From: Diphasiastrum complanatum
Taxonomy: Eukaryota; Streptophyta; Lycopodiopsida; Lycopodiales; Lycopodiaceae
Length of the DNA stretch: 64,000 bases
Direction of reading: 5' to 3'
Assembly (NCBI GenBank): GCA_029204225.1
Contig: CM055100.1
Location: 63,061,141 to 63,125,140, forward strand
The first letter of the stretch is position 1. Each line of letters opens with the position of its first letter. The position numbers and the translations under genes were made by a program. The notes under the pieces are model-generated. The model saw only the letters and a program-made list of their open reading frames with translations, searched no databases and had not been told where the DNA came from. Shown here in pieces: positions 47,101 through 59,100 of the stretch.

Positions 47101-50100
47101 CCAGGTGAATGGGGCTTGCTGTGATTTCAGCAACTTGTGCCACCACCTGTCAGCAAAGTCAGTAAAATGGTAAGCTGCCTTATGGACACGCCAGCCTTCA
47201 TCGGTGGGTGCCCGTTTCAAATCAAAATACTCTTCCCACTTGTGCAACCACTGATCTACAACATCAGTAGTCCTCTGGGAAGTTGTACCAGCATATTTTG
47301 CGGGCTTTATATCTTTATCAGGAGGAAAATCAATGATCATTTGTGTATCAGAAGAAGGATAACGAGTGGGCAGCTGGGAAGGATACAAAGGCGGAGGCTG
47401 AGAAGAAGATGAGGGAAAGCCCCCCGGTAAGTGACGATATCATCGTACGCATCTCTGTCATATACCGCTCCAACACATCCATACGTTCTTGTATGGGAGG
47501 AGGATCAGTGACAGGCGCACTAGGTAATCGGCTGCCAGGACTAGGCGGAGGAGTATCCATGGCTTCAACTGGGCTTGAGGGGATGTCAACTTTGTCTTCA
47601 GCCATGGTATAGGAATTACTCAGGAAATGTGAAATGTGGAAATTTTCAACTTATTCACAATTTAAAACTGAAAGAGGAAAAGCAACTGGACGGTAACAAA
47701 ACTCTGGGAAAAAACACAAAGCCAAGGACAGGTAGCACTTCCCTTGCGTCCTACACTGGTACAAAAGTCGGTAAAAACTTTTCTGGGCACCAAATCGGCT
47801 TGAAAAGTCAAAAAATCAGGAAAAAAGCGGGCTGTTTGACGTCGAATATCTTCCAAATGGCAAAAGCTTTTCACAAATCGTCAATTGGCAGTAGGTCGCC
47901 CTCCTACTAGGCCCAATCTGCACCCTTAATAGCAGAAACCGGAGGAAAGTCGGAGAAGTTATGCCCAATCCAAAATTCTGACCTGTTTTTTGCTTGGAAA
48001 CCGACTTTTTGGTAAACAGAGGCAAATCTGCTCCAAAACCGGCGTATGATGGCTCTATAGGATCGCTATGGATGCTAGAAACATGCTCCCAAAATCTGAT
48101 CAGGATCTGAGAAGGTTCCGGAGGGTTATGAGCGAAAAACCTTCAGAAAAATGCGCTGGCCCTCCCAAAACTTCGAAACTTCCTGAAATCTGAGATTTGT
48201 AGCGTGAATCCCTGCTGATCTACAGTGACTGCCCACTAGGAGACAGATCTCCCTCAAGTCTGAGCACTATAGACCAAGTTATGGTGAAAAAACCAAGCTT
48301 TTTATCACTTTCTCTCTAGAACGAGCTAGAAAAGGCTCTGATACTAATTGTGAACAACCAAAACTCTCTAAGCTGCTCAACTCCTGAAGGCCGGTGTGTG
48401 GAATGATCCTCCCAACCATAGGCACCCCCCCTCTTGAGTCCACTACCTGCTATTCCTGTGAACATACACGAGGTACCCCCCCAGTGGTTGATCAGGTCAC
48501 TTGGCGTACACACTGCATGCGACCTGTGAATAGTGAGTGACTCACGGGATACCACCCCCATGCCCCGTCATTACCGATGACACCAACTGGTCACCCCGAC
48601 TGCTTGCCGGCTAGCACTAACAGCTAGGGCCCCGACGGTTATGCGACCGCATCTCCGACAGCTTGTCAGACGGTCTCACTGGATCACGGGATTTCGTGAT
48701 ACATCGGTTCCCACTTGGAAGCGATGCCCTTCCCAGTCACTGACCCTTGCCAACTTGGCCTCAGGCCCTCTGAGTGACCGGTCATGCCGAGGTCATGTCA
48801 GAACTAGACTGAGTCGTAACAATTTGCATGGGACCACATAAGTCTGTATGAACAAGCTCCAAGATCTCCTTGGCTCTATATGCTCCATCCTCAGGAAACT
48901 GCATACGATGATGCTTGCCCATAACACATCCCTCACAAATTTTTCCTGAAGATACAATATTAGGTAATCCTATTACCATATTCTTGTCTTTTAGAACCTG
49001 TAAGCTTTCATAGTTCAGATGTCCAAAACTTTCATGCCACATCTTGCTCTCCATGCTATCAAAAGCTGCATAAACCTGATGATCCGATGTAGACGCATCA
49101 AGTTTGTAAAGTTTTCCTTCCAAAGATCCTTTGACCACAACTTTGTAACCTTTGTTTTTGTCTTTGATAAGACACTTCTGATCATCAAACTCAACTCTCA
49201 TATTCTGTTTAGTGATAGCAGAAACTGAAAGTAAATTCTTCTTTAAACCTGGAACATAGAGAACATTCTTAATTTCTCCTATATCCCCTGAAGGTAAATG
49301 TACTCTCATTGTACCTTGACCTTTGATGTCGTAAGAAGAATTGTCTCCAAGCTTGACATGTGAATTTACACCACTGTCCTCAAACTGTGTAAACCACTCA
49401 CGATGTGGTGTCATATGTTGCGTTGCTCCAGAATCAATGTACCAACAGTCTTCAAAAATCTCTGATGTTGAAGCTGAGAATAACTCATAGCATCCCACAG
49501 CTTCACTTTTGTCTTTGTCTTCAATGAAGTTGCCTGACTGCTTCTTCTTGTCCTGGATTGCCTTCTTTTTCTTGCACTCAAACGCAAAATGACCATATTT
49601 ACCACAAAAGTTACAATTACCATTTCTCTTTGGATTGGATTTGGAACTGTCTCCTTTTCCCGTATTGTCCTTGCCTTCCTGCTTCGGATTCTTTTTGCCC
49701 TTCTTACCTTGATTTGTGTGAAATCTTCCCTAGACGTCAAGTTTTGTCTTTGATTCCATTTTCAAGGTATGAAGTTTATTATTCAAGAACAAAGCTCGAG
49801 ACTTACTCACCGTTTCATATGTATTCCTAAGATCCCATGTCTCCTTGGGACCGACTGCATTCCTGATTAGAGGAATAACCTTATCCTTCACGGATAAGTT
49901 GATGATATGATGCGCATGTTGCACCCGTTTCTCAAATGCCCTTCTATCTTGATCATTGAGATCGTGAGCCATCACCTCTTGTCCCATGACAATTTCCCTG
50001 TCCTGAAGTATATTCTGAAGTTTAAACTTCCACAAGCTGTAGTTAGATCCATCTAACTTGCTTGACTCCGGTAGAATGGATTCATGAAGGCTCCCCATCT

Positions 50101-53100
50101 TTGTCGTACAAAAAATGATAGGATTTCTACTAGGAATCTGATTGCATGCAACAATCTATTAATTGTCACCTTCCCTGGATAGCACCTGTCAAGATACTAC
50201 CTGCCTCAGATCTGCTGTCCTAGATAGAACCTGTGTGGTTCTGACTTGTCCAGGTTCTGCCCCCCTCAGATACCACCTATCTGATCGTTGCCTGTCTAGT
50301 TCATGCCGTCCTCAGCTGTTGCCTCCCTCAGATAATACCTGTCTCAGATGCTGCCGCTATCCAAACCTGTCCCGGTGCTGCTGTCCTCAGGTAGAACCTG
50401 TCCTGGCTGCTACCGCCTTCAGATGAACCTGCACTACATAAAACCTGCACAAGATAAAAACTGCCCTCAAATTAAAAACTGCACCAGTTCTGTTGTGCCG
50501 TTCAGGTGTGCCTACACCAGATCTGTCTGCACTAGAAAACGCCCGTTCTGCTGTTTTGGATGCTGCCGCCCTCAGATCTGACTGACTGATACTGCTGCCT
50601 GTCCAGGAGCTGCCGCCCTCAGATCTGCCTGTTCCTGTTGATTTCTTTCCAGGTACTACCTGCGCCAGATGAGACCTCCACCAGAAAAATCTACACAGGA
50701 TGGCACCTCCACCAGATGCGACCTTCACCAAATAGCACCTCCACTAGATGCGACCTCCACCAGTAAAACCTGCAGTGCTGATCTTCTCCTTCCTTCCGTA
50801 GATCCTGATCTTAACGAGATGGCTCTAATATCATGATAGAATTCAGAAATCGGAGTAGACTAATCTTATTAGTACTCACGCAAAACATTAATCACAAGAG
50901 GAAGAAGATGGACTGCAAGAAGCTATGCGTCATAAACTGGAAATTGAGATAACAATGGAGGTGGGCACCCATCTGTTCTTATAGAGACTGCCCAAAAACA
51001 AAAGCAAAAGCTATCCTTCTACAATAGCAATTGGAATGCTAATTGTGCAGTCTTAACAATAGAAATCTATGCCATTTTAAGTAAAATAGATTTCTATACT
51101 ATTATAGCAAAACTGGTACTAATTTAGGTACCTATACTAAAAATAGATAGTACCTATACTAAAAATAGAAATAGGCCTTCTAGCATGTAGGCTGGCCTCT
51201 ACGAATAATCAATTAACCATTAATTCCTAACATTTTCCACAAACAAGTCCCTTTGTTTAAGGATCAGGTCACTATCCTACTAAACTTCCTGCAAAATGAC
51301 TACTTCTTGTGTATGTGGCTAAACTTAGGTGTCGTGATACCAAATGTTATGGGCTTCTCAAGAAGCTTGTCTCTCCAAGACTAGCCCATGATGCAAATTA
51401 GGCTCCTTTCAATCATAGGATGCCCTACCTCCCATTCTAGTCCTGGGTCAAAAAATATGTTATTGGTTGGGAAGAGAATCGGTCAGAACTTCGTACCTTT
51501 GATGCATGGACAAGTAGGGTGGTCTCTTTACTCTATATAAACACCCACCAATGTCTATGGGAATCATTGAGAGTCCTATGACCATATGCTGTCGGATTGG
51601 GAAGCACCTTTATTGATTGGTTTTGCCTTTCTCTCCATTGCTCGGGGGGTAGATCCGTATTAATCTAGGGATTGGTTGGGAAGGTTTGGCCTACTGCAAT
51701 CTCTCTCCTGTTTAATGGTACTCCAGTTTGGGTTCGATCTCTGTGGGCGTTTCAGATACCATCCAAGTCATAGTTGATTGTTCATGGGGTAGTATCAAGT
51801 AAAGATCAATTCTACTAGGAAGGTCTAGTTTGAGTTGAAGAAAAATTGTATGTTTTCTTCAAGTTTTTTAAACCTATCCAAGTTCATGTTCTATCATATG
51901 GTAGGTTCAGTTGTTTCCAATCAAATTTGGAAGTTTAGGTTGTTGATTAGCCTCTGAAATAAACAGTTCAGGTCTGAAAATCAACAATTCAGGAGGTTGT
52001 TTAGCCTCATAAAAACAACATGATTTTTTATTGACTCGACAGGTTGTTGTTTAGCCTCATAAAAATAACAAGATTCATTTATTCAATCGACAGGTTGTCG
52101 TTTAGCCTCAAGAAAAACAACAGGGTTCATTTCTTTGAATCGACAGGTTATTGATTATCAGCCTTAGAAAATCAATATGAAGTCTTCTTAAGTGAAGCAG
52201 GTTTACGTCAAGGTGAGGAGTATCGAGTTTTATATTTTTATAGTTAATCATCATGAATGATTTTGGTGTAGGGATGTGTTGATGTTTTTGGTGTGGTTGT
52301 GATGGAGATCTTTTTAAATCAGGTTGATGGACATACATATACTTCAATTTAGAAGTTTGCATATGTCATAGTGCTAGGATAAGTAGATGTCACGATGAGA
52401 TGCTTTCTAGCTTGGAAAGTTGTATTGAGGCAAGTGACTCTACGTGTGAGGAGGTAGGAGATTTATGGAACAGATAGTGTCAAGTACTTTGTGTGAGAAA
52501 GTACTTGAGGGGAAGTATTGGTTACTTTTTGTGAGGAAGTATTGCATACGTTTTATCTTTTTATTGGGGATGCTCTATTACTTGCATATCTGGTTTGCTT
52601 CCTAGACGATATTCTATTTGTATCGTTGTTGGCGAGTGGTTGTTATGGTAATTGAAGACATGAATGCAAACATGAAGCGTACATCCAGGGGGAGTAGTTC
52701 AGCTAAGTCCATCAAGTCCATCATAGGTGGTAACTTATGATAGTACCAGGAGAATTGAAGTGGATTCAATTCAAGAATTCAACACAGGTGGAGTAGACTA
52801 TTTACAAAGTACGGGGTACATTTTATTTATGGGTGTTGGTGAGATCCTTACATATTTATGGTAGCTTGGAAGATGTTCAAAGACACCAAGGGAGTCAATC
52901 TTCAAGCAACAAAGTTTTCAAAGATACGACAAAGGTTATCATGTATAAATTATTTGATTCAAGGGGAGTCAAGTTGTTTGAGCCTAAGGAAGTCAAGGTA
53001 TTGGATGGCGTGTTCATGGATATCACACATGGACATGAAAACAAAGTCAAGTCTACACTGACATACAGAGGAATTCTACATCTTCATACGAAGGAATTCT

Positions 53101-56100
53101 ACATCAACATATGAGGAAGTTCTACATCGAGTAACGAAGACATTGAGATCAGAGTTGGATCCTACATCAGAATTGAAGATCTTCATTACTTGTGCATCAT
53201 GGAGGATATACATGCATACTTATGCTATGCTTAGTTCTTGTTATTAACAATCAAACATTGTTAACATTGTTATTAACAATGTTAACACCCCCTTAAACAT
53301 TGTTAAGGGGGAGTGTTAGAGTTAATATTCACATAGTTACCCCTAATGTTGTCTTCTAGGGTTAATTTGCTTTATTAGGCCATGCCTTATTGGCATAGAG
53401 ATTTGATGCCAAATTCTATAAGCATGTAGTGCGCCCTAGTCCATTAGCTATGGGACATAGTTGTAGTACATCTCAAAATCATTGCTTCATTATCGTTGTT
53501 TGCATTTTGTTCCATGTATGTGTATGGCTGTTGTCTAACAACAATAGGAGTCTTGTCTTGGATTATACGAGCAAGTCAGTTTTCTAACATGCTCATCTAT
53601 ACCACAATGAGCAACATCGATCTCCCTGTTCAATACCCTTTCACAAATGAAATGGTAATGGATCTCAATATGCTTCATCCTGGCATGAAATACCAGATTC
53701 TTTGTCAATTGAATGCCACTCTGACTATCACTATATGTAGTTGTTGGGTTTTCCTGTTCCAAATCAATCTCCTTCACGATTTGTCTCAACTAAATGGCTT
53801 TTTGCGTTGCATTGCACATTGCCTTCTACTTGGCTTTTGTTGTGGATAAAGCAATTGTACCTTGCTACTTACCAAACCAGGAATAGCAACTCATACCAAA
53901 CTAGAAGACATACCCTGTCGTCAATCTACGATCATCATAGTCACAAAACCTCGAATCTCTAGTAAATCTTCTTCCCTCTTGTATACTAGACCATAATCGG
54001 AGTGCCCTTAACATATCTCAAGATGCGTTTGTCTTCCTTGCAATGTGTTTTAGTAAGTGCTGCCACAAATTGACTTACAACACCAACAACATAACATAAG
54101 TCCAGTCTAGTTGCAGTGAGGTAAATCAAGCTTCCTACCAATTGTCTGTACAAAGTAGCTTCAAATGCCTGTGAGTGATCGAGCTGGAAAGCTTTTTCCT
54201 AATTCGATAGGAGTGTTCACCGGCCTACAATCTTGTAGCTTGAACTTGTGTAGCAATTTTTTGACCTGTGCTATCCCCACTTCATGTCCTTTTTGCGACA
54301 CTTCGACTCTAAGACAATAATTCATGAGGTTGAGATCAGTCATCCAGTCACGGCCTCTTGGCAGCCTGCTTGTGCTGGTAGGGCACCCACCCGCATCAAT
54401 TTACAACATTGAATTTTGTTTTGTGCAGCCCAAAATCCTAGGTTTTCTCTTTTGAAACCCTAGCTAATAGAATCCTCCATAGCCTAGGATAATACTACTT
54501 GCTTGCTTCATGGCTGACCCTAGTCTTATGGCAAATAACTTTGCTTCAGTAGAATGACCTTGGGTAGCAATTTACAATGTCCAATTTCATCACCTGTAGA
54601 GAAAAATCTGTGGTTTTTCGGTTTTCATCATAGCTAGTTCTCAGAACTACTAAACTCTCCTTTTACTGTAAATTGGTTATCCAAACCACTCAACCTTGAG
54701 ACAAAACCTACCCTGCTCCAGCTTTTGATCCACTCTACTCAAGAATTGACCGATTATCGAAAGAGTTCAAGTCAAATTTTCGTCATAGCCACAATTCTAA
54801 GCAATTCTTTGTTTCGAGCAAAGTTTCGGTGCTCTGAAGCCTAACCAGTCCTTACTGTCCACCGCTCTCCTTAAACAGTAGAACCAGTTGATCACTCAAA
54901 ACTGCTTTCATAGTTTCTCTCTCCTTTGCATCCTACCAGGCTTTGATACCAAGTTAAATTTCTAGCAAAATAGGATCACAAAATAGCATAGGTAGAGTCA
55001 ACACAATAAAGCACTTTGGAAGCTGCTACTAGCAAAACTGTATTTTTGAAAATGAACACCGTACATACCTAAACCATGTTCGATGGCAACCCATGTATGG
55101 TCCGGGTTGCTGCTTACGGAATGCATGTCCTACCGACTGTCTAGTCACACATACAACTGGCCTTACTGGACCTCAAACACAGTAACCCAATAAATCTGCT
55201 TCTATGTCAACATCCCTCTAGGCACTAATCCTTCCTAGATTAAGTTTGATCCTTGACTTAACCAACCCAGGTTAATATCTTAGAGACCTGAAAATCTTTT
55301 ATTTTCTAACCTTGCCATGTAGTCCTTGCTATGTAGGATGAAGTTGATGGTCTAAGACTTTGTGTGTCCATAAATTTCATGATTGCATGTCTCCGTTGTC
55401 GTGTCTAGATAGTATCCTAGACTCCCCTTCACGCCAGAGAAGTGGTAGTAGCCTCCTTGTTGGTCTTTGTACAAGTGTGCTAGAGTTAGTGTGTATGTAT
55501 CTCTAAGCATGTGACTTGCACCTATGTTTGGGTGATGTGAGCAAGGATGTTTGGTCTAGGCTATGCATGATGAAGTTTATGGTCTAACACTTTGTGGGTA
55601 AATTTTTAGAGTTGAAGATTACACGTATGTTTTTTGTCATTTTTAGATACTATCCTAGCCTTATTGGGGTTATTTGAGCAAGCCAAATTGATGATAAGTA
55701 TTAATTTATGTGTCTATGAGGCAATAGGGATTTCTTTTGATTGTCTTTTCTTTCTAGTGCCATTCCTCATCATTAGAAGTGTGGAAGTATCTTTTAAAAT
55801 ATGTTTATTTGCCACTTTAGTAGACATGCAGTTCTTGTTTGGGATCTTTGTCCAAGTTGCCTCTAGTTGTTTATGTGCATACTTTTTGTCTTTAGTTGTG
55901 CTCTTTGTGCGCATCTTCTTTGTTATGTTGGTTCGTCATAGACATTTATATGATTTTTGCTTGGGTAAAGTCATTCATCAAAATGCAATTCATACATTAT
56001 TTTCTTGAACTTTCAACTTTTTGTCACAAGTTTGGAAACCATAATGATGAAATGTGATACATTTCTACCATTTGCATAAAGGAAAGCTCACTACGCACAA

Positions 56101-59100
56101 CATGATGATGCTAAGTTGTATTTGTTTGGCATAGCTTGCTTACTAAAACACTTTCGTGTGTAATATCAACACTTCATATTTAAATGGATCATTTACTACC
56201 ATGCTACGAATTATTAACATTGACATGCACCTTTTTGTACACTTAAAAGTAAAATTGCCTACGTGTTCCATGTTAGATGTGTGTCTTGGGAAGGCTTTAG
56301 AGAAACTTGTCGTGGAAGCATTGTGTTCAAATTTCAATCATTGTGCAGGTTGTGCTTTTCAATAACATATTTAACTAGTTGTTTATCATAGATTTCATTT
56401 GGGCGTATTTGTTTCACAAGAATTAGATAATTGTTACCTCTCTTTTGTAGGTTGGATCTTGGTGAAAACTGTCAAATTAGTTTTGTTCACAACTAGTCAT
56501 GCTTGATCATTCTTCTATGAATATTCTTTTGGACTCCGATTCAACCATCGATGTTGATCTCACTTATAAATTTTATGGCGTCTACAGCCACAAGAAAAAA
56601 CGTATGAAGCAAATAAAGAAAATGATGCAAAGGGGGCTTCTAGATCCAGAAAAGGATGATCCATTCTCGTTATTTGTGGCAAGCACAAATATCCGATATT
56701 GCTACTACGCGGAGACAGAGAAAATTCTGGGAAACACATTTGGCATGTGTGTACTCCAGGTTTGTTATTTGTTTTCTTGCTTTTGTTGGAGTTCATAAAG
56801 TCATCAATGACTACGAAGCTGAACAAGAAAGTTGGAAACCCTGCAAGAAGCTCTGTCAAGGTCCATGGATAGCCCACGGTTGCCAAATTAAAACATCATG
56901 ATACAGGCTGCCACCAGAGATGCTGCGAATTTAAATACCTGAAGCCGGTTGTGTGGCCCAGTAAAACATTATGAAGATGTGAGTAGGAGTACTAGGAACC
57001 CAAATCAATGCTATGGTAAAAGGATCATAGCTATTGTGAATAGGTAATCTGTTGTATGAAGGAACCGAGTGACAATGTACCTTACCAACCAAGAAAGTTT
57101 GATTAAGCAGAATCATAACTATTGTGACGTATAAGCATATTCAAAGCCAACCTAATAGACCAAGAGAGGCATATGAAGGTCCAACTAGGGAGATCCCAAG
57201 CTATTTGAATTGACCATGAATGCTTGAGATAAGCTGCAACATGCGGACCCATCATAAAGGTAGATCCTTCAATACAAAAGGATATATAGGAGGCCAGATA
57301 ATGTATTATAGAAGAGGCACCACCATGCTGTTGCTGCACAAAAGAAACATATACATCCACCCAAGTTAGTCATAATAACCAGTAGGTAGTAGTGATGCAA
57401 GAAATGTATCAATGTCCCAAGCTATCTGTACAAACCAAGAATGTCGATCACCATAGCAAATGCGTCCCATGTAAGACATAGACCATGATCTGCATAGAAA
57501 GCCAATAGAAATGGATGTTAGAAATAGAGAAATGATAGTAGTAGGAGGAGCTCCTTGTAAAACATTGTAGTAATCCCAATCATATGAAATATGTGCACTC
57601 TCACTAATGTAGCAAAAAGGAGTGTAGAAAGCATGGAAAAAGTTGGAAGGAACCTAATGCTAGAACGTCAAGTATCGGGAAAGCCATTTGGACAATGCCT
57701 GAATTCAGGAACATGGACCATAAGCTTGCTATCACATGCTAAGGAAAGGGCTTCAGTGCGACATCTCACAAATGAAATCCATACGAGTTGAATGATCAAG
57801 CCTCCACTATGTATGAGTGTGCAAGCACTAGCAATGAAACATCTCATGCCAAACCAATGTACTAGACGAATGTATACTTAGCACCATACTTCCATTGTGT
57901 CACTCTACTAGAACAAGAGTGCTAGAGAAGAGTGCGATTACCATTCATACCAGCTTACCATCATTGCACCAAATGAATGTAATCAAGGCTCAAGCTAACT
58001 TATATGAAGTGGCCATGCACGTCGTAGCAACCAAGCATGCGAGACCGTAACAATGCCAACCTAACAGTACTTCTAGGTGCAACTAACCATCGGAGGCAGA
58101 GGACAATGTGGGTCAAAGGCATGCATGCAAACTCACACTGGGCTAGGAGGGGCCTTCTATAAGAGGGTGCATTGCCTGGGTGGATCAGACTAGCTTTGCC
58201 TTCTACGTGGTTACGCTGTTCCTAACAATCTTCCAGACGACGCCAACAACACACTCTAGCTCTACCTCTTATGCAGCTCGCATCACATCCTTCCTCATTC
58301 TCATTAGGACATGATGATGATGACATTATATCATTTGACTATCATCTATATCGCACATGTTTTTACATTTATATTACATATCTCAGTGCATAGTTCAGTT
58401 CAGTTCAGTTTATTTAGCAGTTTATCTAGATACACTTTCTTTATTGTTATCGGAGATGTTTATATGCTCCCATTGCACTTCCTCTTCAACTGGGGATATA
58501 TCATGGTACTCAAAAACTTGGATATCTCTGTGTATCTTGCAGCTGTCATAAAAACTCTTTTGTATCTCTTTCTGTTTGCACCATACGGTTACATTATGAT
58601 ATAGAACTATAATTTAGAGTGGTAGGAACATCCTTACAGGCTTGATGGCCATGATAATAATTGTTTATATGCAGTTCTATTCTTCAATATAATTTTAGGA
58701 TTACGTCATGGAGATCAATGATGACAACAATGTTAACTCATGGAGATGAGACATGAGAAGATGAGAGCCACAATAGAGGTTTTCAAATTTATGAAGATCA
58801 TCAAGTTCAAAGCATGGGAAGAGCATTTCAATAAAGAATCAAAACCTTTAGAAGCTCTCTACATGAAATGTCCAAAATTTCTTCAAAATTAGGTTTTTTG
58901 GGTCCTGCTTAGGAATGATCCAATATGAAGGATCAACATGGTTTTGAAACCATTACAGTTCTTTATTGATAAGTATCTGTACTTTCACCTTGTTATGCAT
59001 CCCAAGCCTATGAAAAGTCAGCATTCAAAGCATTCGTATCCTTCATAATAGTGAGTCTTGATGATCTGCAATGGAAGAAAATCAACACCAGGGCACACAG

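Noticed and set aside
57103-57360. 85-codon minus-strand ORF in NAT10 intron 3 as a gene
   Set aside because: Only a short LINE-like word is recognisable; the segment is locally duplicated decayed repeat.
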